Positions 52,861 to 61,799 of a stretch of DNA of 64,000 bases are shown here, in pieces; position 1 is the stretch's first letter; every line of letters starts with the position of its first letter. The stretch spans positions 310,001-374,000 of the forward strand of contig NZ_CP036348.1 in the NCBI RefSeq assembly GCF_007753095.1, given 5' to 3'. The notes under the pieces were generated by a model. It had not been told where the DNA came from and did no database searches. It saw only the letters and a list, made by a program, of their open reading frames with translations. A program made the translations under genes and the position numbers. Source of the DNA: Rosistilla carotiformis (lineage in GTDB: Bacteria > Planctomycetota > Planctomycetia > Pirellulales > Pirellulaceae).

Positions 52861-54624
52861 TTATTGGGGAGCCTCGGTCTTCGCTTCGCCGCTACTGTTC
52901 GATTCGGTTTGCGGCAAGATCGTCATGCCGACGTATTCGACGCTTCCGCCGGACGACAGCTCTCGGATACGAAACGCGAGCTGTTCGCACCGGACCGTCG
53001 CGCCAACTTTGACGTCGGCTGGATCCAGTCGCTTCCGCACCAATTCATCGAGCGTCGCATCGTTGTCGGTGTCGATCGATAGTCCATAGAACTGTTCGAT
53101 CTCTCCGACCTTGATCGACCCTCGCAGCGGAAACTCCAGCTCCGCCGGGATCGGACTCTCCAGTTGTTCGCGGCGCGCGAAGATCCGGTCGACCAGCGCT
53201 CGAACGCGCGGTCGCAGGACGACGATCACATGGTCTTCGCTGTGCAGCACCGAACGCCCTTGCGGTGGAATGATCTGCTCGTCGCGAACCAACAGCGCAA
53301 TCACAACGCCCTCGGGCAAGGCCAGGTCTTTGATCATCCGCCCCGTCGCCTGGCAGGACTCGTCGACAAAGTAGTCGACGATGTCGCCGTCGACGTTGGT
53401 CAATGAACTGATCTCGAGAGTGACCGGTGGCGGCAAGCGGGTCGGCACCTCCAGCTTCAAGTAGCGAGCGATATGAGGCAGCGTCCAGCCTTGCACCAAG
53501 GCCGAGGTCAAGACGACAAAGAAAACGGTGTCGAACATCAACGAGGCACTCGGCAGTCCCGCGAGCATCGGGAAGGTGGCCAGCGTGATCGGGATCGCTC
53601 CCTTCAGTCCCACCCAGGACAGGAAGGTCAGCTCTCGAAACGAGAATTTAAACGGCGAGGCGCACAGGAAGACAGCGATCGGGCGGGCGATGAAGATCAA
53701 CACAAACGAGATCAGCAATGCGGGAACCGCCACTCCGACCAACCGGCTCGGAAACGAAAGGATCCCCAACGCGGTAAACATTAATATCTGGCAGATCCAG
53801 GCGACCGCATCATGAAACAGCAAGATCCCGCGATAGAAGACGGGACGCCGGTTGCCGATCACGATTCCCGTTAGGTAGACGGCCAAAAATCCGCTGCCAC
53901 CAAACGCGGCAGCTAGCCCAAACGAAAACAGGGCCAGCGCCGATGCCATCACGGGATACAGCCCGGCGGCTTCGAGTCGCACGTGGCTGAGCATCCACGC
54001 TCCGCCCCAACCGATTCCGATCCCCACGACCGAGCCAAGCACGATCTGGTTTAGAAACAACGTGATCAAGCCGAAGCCAAAAGGGACTTCGCCGCTGAGC
54101 ACTTGGATCAAACCGATCGTCAAGAAGATCGCCATCGGATCGTTCGACCCGCTCTCCACCTCCAGCGTATTGGCCAGCTTGGGGCGGATGTTAACGCCTC
54201 CTCCACGGAGCACCGAAAAGACGACCGACGCATCGGTCGAACCGACGATGCTGCCCAACAACATCCCCTGCCAGATCGAAATCTCCAAAACCCAAGCGGC
54301 CGCCGCACCGGTGATCAATGCCGTGATAAAGACGCCAATGGTCGCCAAGACGCCCGCCGGCTTCCAGGCCGACCGGATCGACGAATAGGGCGTTCGGATG
54401 CCGCCGTCGAACAGGATCAGACACAACGCGACCGTTCCGATCCCGTAGGCTAATGAATAGTCTTCGAACTCGATCCCGCCGATCCCCTCGGAACCGGCCA
54501 GCATGCCGACGATCAAGAAGACAAACAGCACCGGCACACCGGCCCGCGCCGAAAACTTGTTCGACGCGATGCCCAGCAGCAGCAGGATGCCGATGATCAG
54601 GATCAGGGTTTCAATGCTCAGCAT
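52861..54624 (-). CDS. Potassium/proton antiporter (CPA family, NhaP2/CvrA-like)
   Basis: 587 residues. The N-terminal exchanger domain (about 1-385) has 12 or so TM helices, with LFDGGIRTPYSSIRS, GSIVGSTDASVVFSVL and ESGSNDPMAIFLT, the last holding the Asn-Asp ion site. It is followed by an RCK_C/TrkA-C domain (about 395-475: DLALPEGVVIALLVRDEQIIPPQG is the core) and a CorC/HlyC-like domain (about 490-575). This domain order matches K+/H+ antiporters that protect against high cytoplasmic K+. Downstream lies the repeat region. Confidence 0.9.
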   Translation of the reverse strand: MLSIETLILIIGILLLLGIASNKFSARAGVPVLFVFLIVGMLAGSEGIGGIEFEDYSLAYGIGTVALCLILFDGGIRTPYSSIRSAWKPAGVLATIGVFITALITGAAAAWVLEISIWQGMLLGSIVGSTDASVVFSVLRGGGVNIRPKLANTLEVESGSNDPMAIFLTIGLIQVLSGEVPFGFGLITLFLNQIVLGSVVGIGIGWGGAWMLSHVRLEAAGLYPVMASALALFSFGLAAAFGGSGFLAVYLTGIVIGNRRPVFYRGILLFHDAVAWICQILMFTALGILSFPSRLVGVAVPALLISFVLIFIARPIAVFLCASPFKFSFRELTFLSWVGLKGAIPITLATFPMLAGLPSASLMFDTVFFVVLTSALVQGWTLPHIARYLKLEVPTRLPPPVTLEISSLTNVDGDIVDYFVDESCQATGRMIKDLALPEGVVIALLVRDEQIIPPQGRSVLHSEDHVIVVLRPRVRALVDRIFARREQLESPIPAELEFPLRGSIKVGEIEQFYGLSIDTDNDATLDELVRKRLDPADVKVGATVRCEQLAFRIRELSSGGSVEYVGMTILPQTESNSSGEAKTEAPQ

Positions 54625-54900
54625 GATTCGATGGAAGCGAGGGCAGGACGGTGATGTTCCCTGTTCGTCGCTAAGTCACCGCCAAGGTGTTTCTGTCGCG
54701 AATTGCCGATGCGGCAACGCCGTGAGTTCGCGTTGCGCATGCGGTAGCGGGGGCCGAAGGGAGAAGGGAGCGGCCGCCGAGCCGGCTACGCGACGGTGCC
54801 GAATCAACCGTCGGAGAGGGAAGGACGCAATATCGGTTGGATTCCTAAAGGTTTGAACGATGAATTCAACGATGGATTGCGGGAACGTATTGCTTTGAAG

Positions 54901-54934
54901 CAAGTGCTTCCAGGCCGGAACCTGGAATCACTTG
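54901..54934 (-). terminator. Hairpin downstream of the FKBP gene
   Basis: CAAGTGCTTCCAGG (54901-54914) and CCTGGAATCACTTG (54921-54934) form a 14-bp stem with one mismatch and a 6-base loop, 18 bp after the FKBP stop. U residues downstream are few. The remainder of 54625-54951 shows no gene. Confidence 0.5.
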
Positions 54935-54951
54935 CTCGCGTATCTTTCGGA

Positions 54952-55713
54952 TCAGTCGAGGATGTCGAGCAATTCGACTTCGAAGATCAACGCTTCATTT
55001 GGGCCAATCGTTGGCGGTTCGCTTGGATCTCGCGAGGGGGATCCATTAATGCCGTATCCGAGGTCGGGTGGGATGTAGAGCATCCACTTGTCGCCAACTT
55101 TCATCTTCTGCAGTCCTTCGGTCCAGCCGCGGATGACTTGGCCGACGCCAAATCGAGCGGGTTGGCCACGTTCGACCGAACTGTCGAAGACTTCCCCGTT
55201 GATCAGTTTGCCGGTGTAGTGGACGCTGACGGTGCTTTGTGCCGTCGGCGATGCGCCGGTTCCCTCTTTGATGACTTGGTATTGCAAGCCACTCGGGAGC
55301 GTCACGACGCCTGGTTTCTTGCCGTTTGCGGCCAGGAAAGCATCCGCTTTTTCTTTGTTGGGGCCAGCGATCGCTTCCATCTTCTCTTTTTGTTCGCGAA
55401 CGCGGGCTTCAGCGCGCTGTTGCAGTTGGGCGTCAATCGCTTGGAAGGCCGCTTGGATCTGTTCGGTGGTGATCTTCGGATTCGCCTTGCTGATCGCGTC
55501 GAAGATGCCCAAAGCGACCGAGGCGGTGTCGAGATCGCCCGCTTCGAAACCTTGGCGGCGCAACTGGCTGCCCATTTCGAGGCCCAGGGCGTAGCTGTTT
55601 ACGTCTTTTACGCCCGATGCGGGGGCGGGGATCGAATCTTGGGACATAGCGTCTTGGATTGGCAGGGTGGAGAGGCAGGAGCAAAGCAGCCCGCAAAATA
55701 GCAAGCGTTTCAT
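54952..55713 (-). CDS. Secreted FKBP-type peptidyl-prolyl isomerase
   Basis: 253 residues from the ATG at 55713; AGGAA is 7 bases upstream and a signal peptide (to about residue 24) begins there, so the longer frame to 55881 was rejected. An FKBP N-terminal dimerisation domain (about 34-130: YALGLEMGSQLRRQG, helical, rich in Glu and Gln) precedes the FKBP core (about 150-253: VSVHYTGKLINGEVFDSS, IRGWTEGLQKMKVGDKW, IPPDLGYG, LIFEVELLDI). It catalyses cis-trans proline isomerisation in exported proteins, similar to FkpA/Mip. Confidence 0.92.
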   Translation of the reverse strand: MKRLLFCGLLCSCLSTLPIQDAMSQDSIPAPASGVKDVNSYALGLEMGSQLRRQGFEAGDLDTASVALGIFDAISKANPKITTEQIQAAFQAIDAQLQQRAEARVREQKEKMEAIAGPNKEKADAFLAANGKKPGVVTLPSGLQYQVIKEGTGASPTAQSTVSVHYTGKLINGEVFDSSVERGQPARFGVGQVIRGWTEGLQKMKVGDKWMLYIPPDLGYGINGSPSRDPSEPPTIGPNEALIFEVELLDILD

Positions 55714-55885
55714 GGAGATGTTCCTAAGGGTGGAAAGGTTGCCGCGATTCAAAGAGGGCTGCGGCTGGTTGGGTTCAGGATAGCAGGCTGATCCCGTCGT
55801 GGCGAACCACGCCGATCGACCGCCGCAGGTCGGGCCGCTTCGCCCGCCTGCGTGGTGGGTTCCAATGGAATCAAGGGCCATTGTG

Positions 55886-56401
55886 TTAGCTGGCGTTTTT
55901 CAGAACTTCCAGCGCCGCGTCGTAGTTCGGTTCGCTGGTCACTTCGCCAACGGTTTCGGCGTAGAGGACGGTCCCCTTGGAATCGAGCACGACGACCGCG
56001 CGGGTCAACAGCTTCAGTTCATCGATCGTCATGCCGTAAGTTGCGCCAAATTCCCCGGTCTGGTAGTCGCTAGCGGTTTGCATCGAGACGTTTTCGGCGC
56101 CGCAAAAGCGAGCTTGCGCGAACGGAAGGTCGCGGCTGATCGTGACAGCGTTGATCGAATCGCCCAGAGCGCCCAGCGATTCGTTGAACTTCTTCGTTTG
56201 AATCGCGCAGACGCCGGTGTCCAACGAAGGGACGATGCTCAAAAGGGCTGGCTTCCCCTTGAGGTCGGCGAGGGTCAACGTTTGCATTCCGTCTTTGTAA
56301 TAGTGCAATTTGAAGTCGGGGGCAGGGCTGCCCACGGACAATGCTTCGCCTTGCAACGTCATCGGGTTGCCTTTAAATGTGATCACTCCGCTGCGTGCCA
56401 T
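55886..56401 (-). CDS. tpx: Thiol peroxidase
   Basis: Atypical 2-Cys peroxiredoxin that reduces H2O2 and lipid peroxides with thioredoxin. 171 residues. Peroxidatic Cys65 is in PSLDTGVCAIQT and resolving Cys100 in ARFCGAE, the same spacing as in E. coli Tpx. The start MARSGVITFKGNPMTLQG is typical. Confidence 0.95.
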   Translation of the reverse strand: MARSGVITFKGNPMTLQGEALSVGSPAPDFKLHYYKDGMQTLTLADLKGKPALLSIVPSLDTGVCAIQTKKFNESLGALGDSINAVTISRDLPFAQARFCGAENVSMQTASDYQTGEFGATYGMTIDELKLLTRAVVVLDSKGTVLYAETVGEVTSEPNYDAALEVLKNAS

Positions 56402-56587
56402 CTTCGTATCTCCGCTATATGGGTTGGATTAACTTCATCGCATTGCATTCGTATGGGTGCCGCGAATGCGTTCAATGAAGTATGGCGAAGATCGATGGTG
56501 CGGCAAAGGGCGTGTGTTCCAGCCGCCCTGGATGCGGTTTGGGATCGCCCGCTAATGACCAGGCGATCCTAGTGGCAAGAGCTTCGC

Positions 56588-56827
56588 TTACCAGTGGACT
56601 TCGATTTGATTGTCCACGCGGTCGGCGCCGGGAACGCTTCGAACCGCTTCCTGGGCCATCTGTTTGATGAAATAACTGCGAACCGTGCCGCTAAGGACTA
56701 CGTTTTGTCCTTCGGCATGGGGTCGGATGCCCATCCCGCGTAGGTGCGGGTGTTGCCGGATCACGCTGTCGACGCGGATTTGTAGAGGTTCGTTGTCGAT
56801 TTGGGTCGCAAAGGTTTCTGTAATCAT
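56588..56827 (-). CDS. BON-domain protein
   Basis: 79 residues, one BON domain: IDNEPLQIRVDSVIRQHPHL, NVVLSGTVRSYFIKQMAQEAV and a final GADRVDNQIEV. BON domains bind phospholipids or other membrane or polymer surfaces. No signal peptide is visible, so it may be cytoplasmic. It is divergent from the metallopeptidase gene. Confidence 0.85.
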   Translation of the reverse strand: MITETFATQIDNEPLQIRVDSVIRQHPHLRGMGIRPHAEGQNVVLSGTVRSYFIKQMAQEAVRSVPGADRVDNQIEVHW

Positions 56828-57216
56828 CAGGGTTCTGCCGTTGGGTTGTGGGGAGGATTGGCGTTCGCCATAGAAGAATTCGGCAAGTTATTGCTAGCAC
56901 CCTTAGAATTATTTGGGGTTCACGCCTGGAAAATGTAACGGCAGCGGTGTCGGTGACGGTTGAATCGAATCTGACGGCGAAGGGGCGGCGATTTGGTCGT
57001 ATCAGGTGCTTTGCAGTCACTTTTACGTCGGTTTGCCGCAGGCGGTTGCGCGGCGTTATAACCGGAGCACGCGCTCTGAATTGCGGTCACCACCAGGGAA
57101 TTGTTGCCGGGCCCGTTGTCGGCGGGCAGTTTCGCCGACGGGGGGTGATTACGGTGGAGGAGATATCTTGTTGGATTTTATGCAGTGATTGTCACGTTCT
57201 TTGATCGAGCTGATTT
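56828..57216. other. Divergent intergenic region between the BON and metallopeptidase genes
   Basis: About 390 bp. It holds a 7-bp hairpin, GTCGGCG (57118-57124) with CGCCGAC (57133-57139). Short open frames are present, but none has protein-like features. I see no clear promoter. Confidence 0.5.
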
Positions 57217-58527
57217 ATGCCCGTGTATTGGTTTGCCCTGCTGATTTCGGTTCTGCTGTCGGCCGCTTCCGCTGACCGCTTGCTGGCGCTTCCGAGTCCG
57301 TTTGTGACCGCGTTTGGGATGGTGATGTTGTGGGGTGTCATGGCCAAAGGGTTTGCGATCCTGAATGCACAGAAGGTGTTGCGACAGAAGGCGAGCTTTG
57401 ATCAGGCGGCTCGTAAGCTCTCGCGTCAGCTGAATTGCTTGCGTTGGTTGTGGCTGCCGCTGGGAGCCGTTGGGCTGACGGCCTGTGGTTTTTCGCAAGC
57501 TGTCGAGGATTCGCCGATCGGTGCATCGATGGCGTTGGGGGCGATGGGGATGTTGATTCCTAGCCTGGCTGCCGTGGCGTCGACTTGGCTGGCCGAGCGA
57601 CAGTTTTCCGATTGGGTCGGCGAAGCGGAGCCGGTTCAAAACGCGGGCGATTCGCCGTCGCGGTTCCCGACGCTGCACGCGGTGATGGAATCGCTGCGGT
57701 TGCAAGCGGCGTGGATCTTGTTGCCGGTCTTGTTTGTGTTTGCCGTGATCGATGTGGTGAATTTCGGGTTTGTCGGCGCCGATTCGCAGCATCGTTGGGT
57801 CGGCGGCGCGGCCGGTTTACTCTGCTTGCCCTTCTTTTTGCCGATGCTGATCCGTTTCATTTGGAACACGCGGCGGTGCGAACACGATCCGCAATCGGCT
57901 TGGTTAGTCGATGTCGTTCGCGCGTCGGGCTTGCGGCATTTTCGAATCCGCCGGTGGGAAACCGAAGGCCGGATCTGCAGCGCTTTGGTCGCCGGATTCA
58001 TTCCCGGTTTCCGGATGTTGTTGCTCAGCGACGCCCTCTTGGACCGACTGGATCGCAAATCGACGACGATGGTGGTGCTGCACGAATTGGCACATGTCCG
58101 CCGCTGGCACATCGCGCTGCGGATGTTGACGCTGGTTCCAACCTGGGGGATTGTCGGTTTCATCGGTTCTCATTTTGCAGGGGCTCCGCTGCAGCAGGGG
58201 GCTGTCGTCGCGGCGGGCTTGCTACTGACGCTGTTAGCGCTGCGTTGGGTTTCTCACGCGACCGAACTGGATGCCGATCGTTACGCCTGCTCGCTGGCTG
58301 CCCGGATCGCGGCGGCGGATTCGGGGAATCGCTTGCAGGGAGCGGTTCCGGCGTCGGAGGTCGATGCCGCTTACGTGCTCGCATCGGCGTTGGTCGATGT
58401 CTGCAGCGACAATCCCAAGGCTTGCCGAGCCAGTTGGATGCACCCGAGCCTGGCGACTCGCGTCGATCGACTGCACCGGGTCGCCAATCCCGCTGTCTCG
58501 CAGCAATCGTCGCTGCAGCAGGTCTGA
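57217..58527 (+). CDS. Integral-membrane zinc metallopeptidase (M48/M56-like)
   Basis: 436 residues with about seven TM helices. The zinc site is HELAHVRRWH (His289, Glu290, His293) with a third ligand in ATELDADRYA (Glu350), the arrangement of M48/M56 peptidases. The segment FIPGFRMLLLSDALLDRL before it is characteristic. The active site likely faces the cytoplasm or the membrane. Members do quality control of membrane proteins or signal cell-wall stress. No BlaI-like repressor gene is adjacent, which argues against a BlaR1 sensor role. A palindromic repeat follows. Confidence 0.82.
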   Translation: MPVYWFALLISVLLSAASADRLLALPSPFVTAFGMVMLWGVMAKGFAILNAQKVLRQKASFDQAARKLSRQLNCLRWLWLPLGAVGLTACGFSQAVEDSPIGASMALGAMGMLIPSLAAVASTWLAERQFSDWVGEAEPVQNAGDSPSRFPTLHAVMESLRLQAAWILLPVLFVFAVIDVVNFGFVGADSQHRWVGGAAGLLCLPFFLPMLIRFIWNTRRCEHDPQSAWLVDVVRASGLRHFRIRRWETEGRICSALVAGFIPGFRMLLLSDALLDRLDRKSTTMVVLHELAHVRRWHIALRMLTLVPTWGIVGFIGSHFAGAPLQQGAVVAAGLLLTLLALRWVSHATELDADRYACSLAARIAAADSGNRLQGAVPASEVDAAYVLASALVDVCSDNPKACRASWMHPSLATRVDRLHRVANPAVSQQSSLQQV

Positions 58528-58549
58528 CATTAGACGGCGAGACCGGTCG

Positions 58550-58639
58550 CTGGAGTGGAGCCTTCAGGCGATTTTGGCGAGGCGAATTCAGCTTGTCAAA
58601 TTCGGGTGCCGCGTAAGTCGCCTAAAGGCTTCACTCCAG
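58550..58639. repeat. Palindromic intergenic repeat, CTGGAGT family, copy 2
   Basis: Arms at 58550-58571 (CTGGAGTGGAGCCTTCAGG...) and 58618-58639 (...AAGGCTTCACTCCAG) pair over 22 bases with two mismatches. It shares its arms with the element at 1660-1760 and again lies just 3' of a plus-strand gene. Confidence 0.75.
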
Positions 58640-58964
58640 CTGTTGTGCCGTGAGGCCTATGTTTTCCCGGCGGAATCGTATTTTCTGGAAATCTCAGAAA
58701 AACGCGAACCCGTCGCGATCGCAGGCGTCTAAGTGGGCGAAGCAGGTCGTATTTATTGGCGGCTGAGTCGGAAACTGTTACCGATTTGGGCCGATAAATG
58801 ATTGACAAGAGTCCATCGTATTGGCGATGATCTTGTTAGGGACCGTTGCCCTTTGCGGTAAAGGTCCTGGTTTCAATGTTTGTTTTCCGGGGCTGGTTGT
58901 TGTTAACTAGCCCTACATTTTCTGAACTTCTCTATTCGCGTTGCTATCGCGAAGGAGGCCTCAA

Positions 58965-59296
58965 GTGCGTAACGAAATTATTACCAATGCTGTTGTTAAC
59001 GTCGTCGATCGTGAAGATCGCGTGGTCGTTATTGGCTGCTTGGTCGTAGTGCGCCGCCTCCATCTGCGCCTAAAACAGCAGCTTCTAAGTTACGCGAAAG
59101 CCTTTGCCAGTTGCGGCATGCCTACGGGCATGCCGTATCCGATGACCCGCTGTTGGCGGGTCTGTACGGAGACGACGTCAGCGATGCTGATGTCCGGTGG
59201 CACGCAAGGGCTGTCATCGAGCGGGCTGGCATTGATGCCAGCAATGGCCGGATCGCGAAACGCCTGAACTTCAGGCCGCTCGTACAAATCTGGTGA
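58965..59296 (+). pseudogene. Small gene, probably frameshifted, with strong ribosome-binding site
   Basis: AAGGAGG at 58952-58958 is 6 bases before a GTG at 58965 that opens MRNEIITNAVVNVVDRED. In that frame the second half becomes unlike a protein. In another frame, open from 59015 to a TGA at 59296, the sequence is protein-like: APPPSAPKTAASKLRESL, YGHAVSDDPLLAGLYGDD, DADVRWHARAVIERAG. Joining the two needs one additional base (or a -1 shift) between about 59015 and 59060. I recognise no family. It may be a real gene with an indel, a sequencing error or programmed shift, or the GTG peptide may be a separate leader. A weak TTGACA lies at 58802-58807. Confidence 0.4.
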
Positions 59297-59601
59297 TTAC
59301 TAGGGCTTTCGTCTGTGAAAGTTCGCTCGTGCACGATCCCTGCGGGGTGTTTGCGTTCGATCGGCGTTTCCACTGACTGCCCAAGAATCGGGTTTCTTTG
59401 ATCTGTGTTGTCGTACCTGCAAGGGGCTGGCGATGCGTTGATTGGGAGCCACCGCGGAACTTCGCTCGCACCTTCGGTGGATGTGTGCAGCGTGTTCTTG
59501 AGACGGAATTGTTTCAATCGATTTCCATTCAACGCCGGGTGTGGCTAGGCCCCCAGAGCGCTGCGTGGAGCAAGACGCTTCGGGAAAAGGAAAACATTAG
59601 T
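59297..59601. other. Intergenic region before the second ECF sigma factor
   Basis: About 300 bp without a supported gene. The sigma-factor frame is open through part of it, but the sequence before 59602 does not resemble a sigma factor. Confidence 0.5.
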
Positions 59602-60177
59602 ATGTCTACGGCATTTCTTTCGGATCTGCGAAATCAGACCGTTGCCGAATTGGTAACCGCCGCTCAAGCAGGCGATCGGCTCGCATTTGGTGAATTGTTC
59701 GACCGCTACCGGCCTCAGGTCATCGGGTTGGCGATTCGTCGCTTGGGTAGCGTCGACGAGGCTGAAGAGTTGGCACAGGATGTGTTTGTGCAAGCGATGC
59801 AAAAGATCGATCAGTTGCGTGTCCCGGAAGCCTTTGGCGGCTGGGTTCGTCAGATCGTACATCGGATGGCGATCAACCGGTTCACTCGGCGGCCTCGCGC
59901 CGTCGCGTGCGATCCGGTGACGCTCGATGCAACTTGCTTCGATTCGGGAACTCCCGAGGATGTGGCGATCGATCGCGAGAACGCCGCCTACATCCACGAG
60001 GGCCTGGGGCGACTTGGCGACATGGATCGGCAGACGCTCGAAGCGTTTTATCTCGACGGGCAGAGCTTGATCGAGATGAGCGATGCTTTCGACGCGCCGG
60101 TCGGTACGATCAAGCGACGTCTGCACGTCGCTCGCAAGCGACTGGCTAAGGAGTTGGACGTTTTGCAGGCGGTTTGA
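59602..60177 (+). CDS. ECF-type RNA polymerase sigma factor
   Basis: 191 residues from the ATG at 59602, with AAGGA about 10 bases upstream; the longer frame to 59398 was not used. Region 2 (about 20-90): AQAGDRLAFGELFDRYRPQVIGLA, GSVDEAEELAQDVFVQAM, FGGWVRQIVHRMAINRFTRR. Region 4 (about 130-185): LGDMDRQTLEAFYLDGQSL, then a helix-turn-helix MSDAFDAPVGTIKRRLHVARKRL. No anti-sigma gene is adjacent. The next plus-strand gene is the acetyltransferase, 197 bp away. Confidence 0.92.
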   Translation: MSTAFLSDLRNQTVAELVTAAQAGDRLAFGELFDRYRPQVIGLAIRRLGSVDEAEELAQDVFVQAMQKIDQLRVPEAFGGWVRQIVHRMAINRFTRRPRAVACDPVTLDATCFDSGTPEDVAIDRENAAYIHEGLGRLGDMDRQTLEAFYLDGQSLIEMSDAFDAPVGTIKRRLHVARKRLAKELDVLQAV

Positions 60178-60291
60178 ATCGCGTGGAATTTCGTTCCAAA
60201 CTGGCTCGGTGGTGTCTGGGGCTGCCTGTCGTTAATCGCTTGGGGGGCAGTTCGGCATCGCACCCTTTGGTAACATCACCCGCGTAACGTT

Positions 60292-60334
60292 AACTGCAGC
60301 TCCCGTCGGCGTTTGCCCCTTGGGAGTTGCGGTT
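60292..60334 (+). terminator. Hairpin after the ECF sigma-factor gene
   Basis: AACTGCAGCTCCC (60292-60304) and GGGAGTTGCGGTT (60322-60334) form a 13-bp stem with two G-U pairs. TTTTT occurs about 10 bases later, so it is a weak terminator candidate. Confidence 0.4.
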
Positions 60335-60374
60335 CAGCGGTGATTTTTCCAGAGTTTAGGCGCGAAAGCGGACC

Positions 60375-61799
60375 ATGTTTCGATCAACTGCCTCGCGGGG
60401 GGTGCCAGCTGCTCGGGGGTTGTTGAAGTCCGCTCGTCAGGTGATCCGCCGGCAGTCCCCCGTTTTTCAATGGGGCTTGGACGAGTGTGCTCAGTCGGCT
60501 GCAGGGACAGCGGTGACTATCAAGGGCTGGGTGTTGATTCAGCCTAACCGGTTCGCTTGGGGCGAAGTTCCCGAAGTCGCTGCGTCGCTGGATGCTCATG
60601 TTGAAATCGTCCGGCCGCTGGATCAGTTGCGACCCGATGTGATCGCAGGTTTCTTTTCCGGAGCTGCCGCAGATCACCCTCAGCTTCGGTGTGGCTTCCG
60701 ATTCGTCGTAGCCCCGCAGGTTGAACCTGTGAAGTTGTCCCTGCGGTTGGATGGACGGCAGTGGGCGTTGGCTGAAGTCGCAGCGACGGGGGTGGAGTCG
60801 GAACGCGATCTCGCATCGAAGGTGTTGCATGGGAAAGCGGGTTGGTTGTTTCTTAGAAACGACACCAACAACAGTGCCTGTCAGCACGATGGAACGCTGA
60901 GATTGACACGCAAAGGACTGCGGAGTTGGCGGAGGTACTCGCGGCGACTGCAGCAAATGGGGAGTAGGGTTGGGGCTCCGGTCGCTCTTTTGTTGTCGCC
61001 AACGAAGGAGAGTGTTTTACCGAAGTACTATCCTCATGCTGTAGGCCAGCAGACTCTCCAGGAGCAACTTGGGGCGGTAATTCCTGATGAGATGCTGGTC
61101 CATCCCGTGACGCCACTTTCGGCGATTGGTGACGAATCCTATTTGACTGCCGACACGCACTTCAGCGACCGCGGGGCGATGGTGGCAACCGTCGAGGTGG
61201 CGAGGACGCTTCGTTTGCCTTTGGCGGATGTGGTTTCGCTGTTCGCAAATGACAGGTATCGGCCGGAGGAAATTGTCGGTGATCTGGGCAGAAAGCTCTC
61301 TCCGGTGCAAACGTCGTCGACGCAAGTGCTGGAGTCGTACGATTACCGCAAGGTGGTTGTCTATGACAATGGGCTGCCATTTTTTGGTCGCATCGTCGTC
61401 ACGGAGAATCGCGATGCTTTGTTGAAAAAGACCTGCTTGGTTTTCGGATCATCGTCCAGCTATCCGATGTTGAAATACAGCAGTCGAATTTTTCATCGCG
61501 TCGTGTTGGCTCACACGGCAGCGAATCTCGATCCACAACTGATATCGAAGCTGAAGCCTGATTATGTCGTTGGACAGACGAACGCTCGATTCATCGTGCG
61601 GGTTCCGAAGCTGAACTATTGCATCCCCGCGCTCATCCAAAAAATCCTCTCGGAGCAAACCGAAGCGGGGCGCCAGGCGACGCTTTCAAACCAGGTGGTT
61701 GCGAACGAACATTGGCTGAAGCAAACGGGGATTGGTTTTTATCACCAGACGGTTGTTGAAGCCCTTGAGAAACGCGTGCGAGGGGCTGGGGAGAGTTAG
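60375..61799 (+). CDS. AlgX/AlgJ-like SGNH acetyltransferase-type protein
   Basis: 474 residues. The C-terminal 320 residues resemble the SGNH-like domain of alginate O-acetylation proteins: GKAGWLFLRNDTNN (about 157-170), LLLSPTKESVLPKYYP, the Asp-His motif in TADTHFSDRGA (about 259-269), LVFGSSSSYPM with a candidate nucleophile Ser (about 360-370) and a closing DYVVGQTNARFIVRVP. The N-terminal 150 residues are beta-rich and unrecognised; no clear signal peptide or TM is seen. It may O-acetylate an exopolysaccharide or surface glycan. No other alginate-type genes (AlgI-like MBOAT) are in the window. Confidence 0.75.
   Translation: MFRSTASRGVPAARGLLKSARQVIRRQSPVFQWGLDECAQSAAGTAVTIKGWVLIQPNRFAWGEVPEVAASLDAHVEIVRPLDQLRPDVIAGFFSGAAADHPQLRCGFRFVVAPQVEPVKLSLRLDGRQWALAEVAATGVESERDLASKVLHGKAGWLFLRNDTNNSACQHDGTLRLTRKGLRSWRRYSRRLQQMGSRVGAPVALLLSPTKESVLPKYYPHAVGQQTLQEQLGAVIPDEMLVHPVTPLSAIGDESYLTADTHFSDRGAMVATVEVARTLRLPLADVVSLFANDRYRPEEIVGDLGRKLSPVQTSSTQVLESYDYRKVVVYDNGLPFFGRIVVTENRDALLKKTCLVFGSSSSYPMLKYSSRIFHRVVLAHTAANLDPQLISKLKPDYVVGQTNARFIVRVPKLNYCIPALIQKILSEQTEAGRQATLSNQVVANEHWLKQTGIGFYHQTVVEALEKRVRGAGES

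Noticed and set aside
57217..58527. BlaR1-type antibiotic sensor
   Set aside because: No penicillin-binding sensor domain and no adjacent BlaI repressor; only the membrane metallopeptidase features are present.
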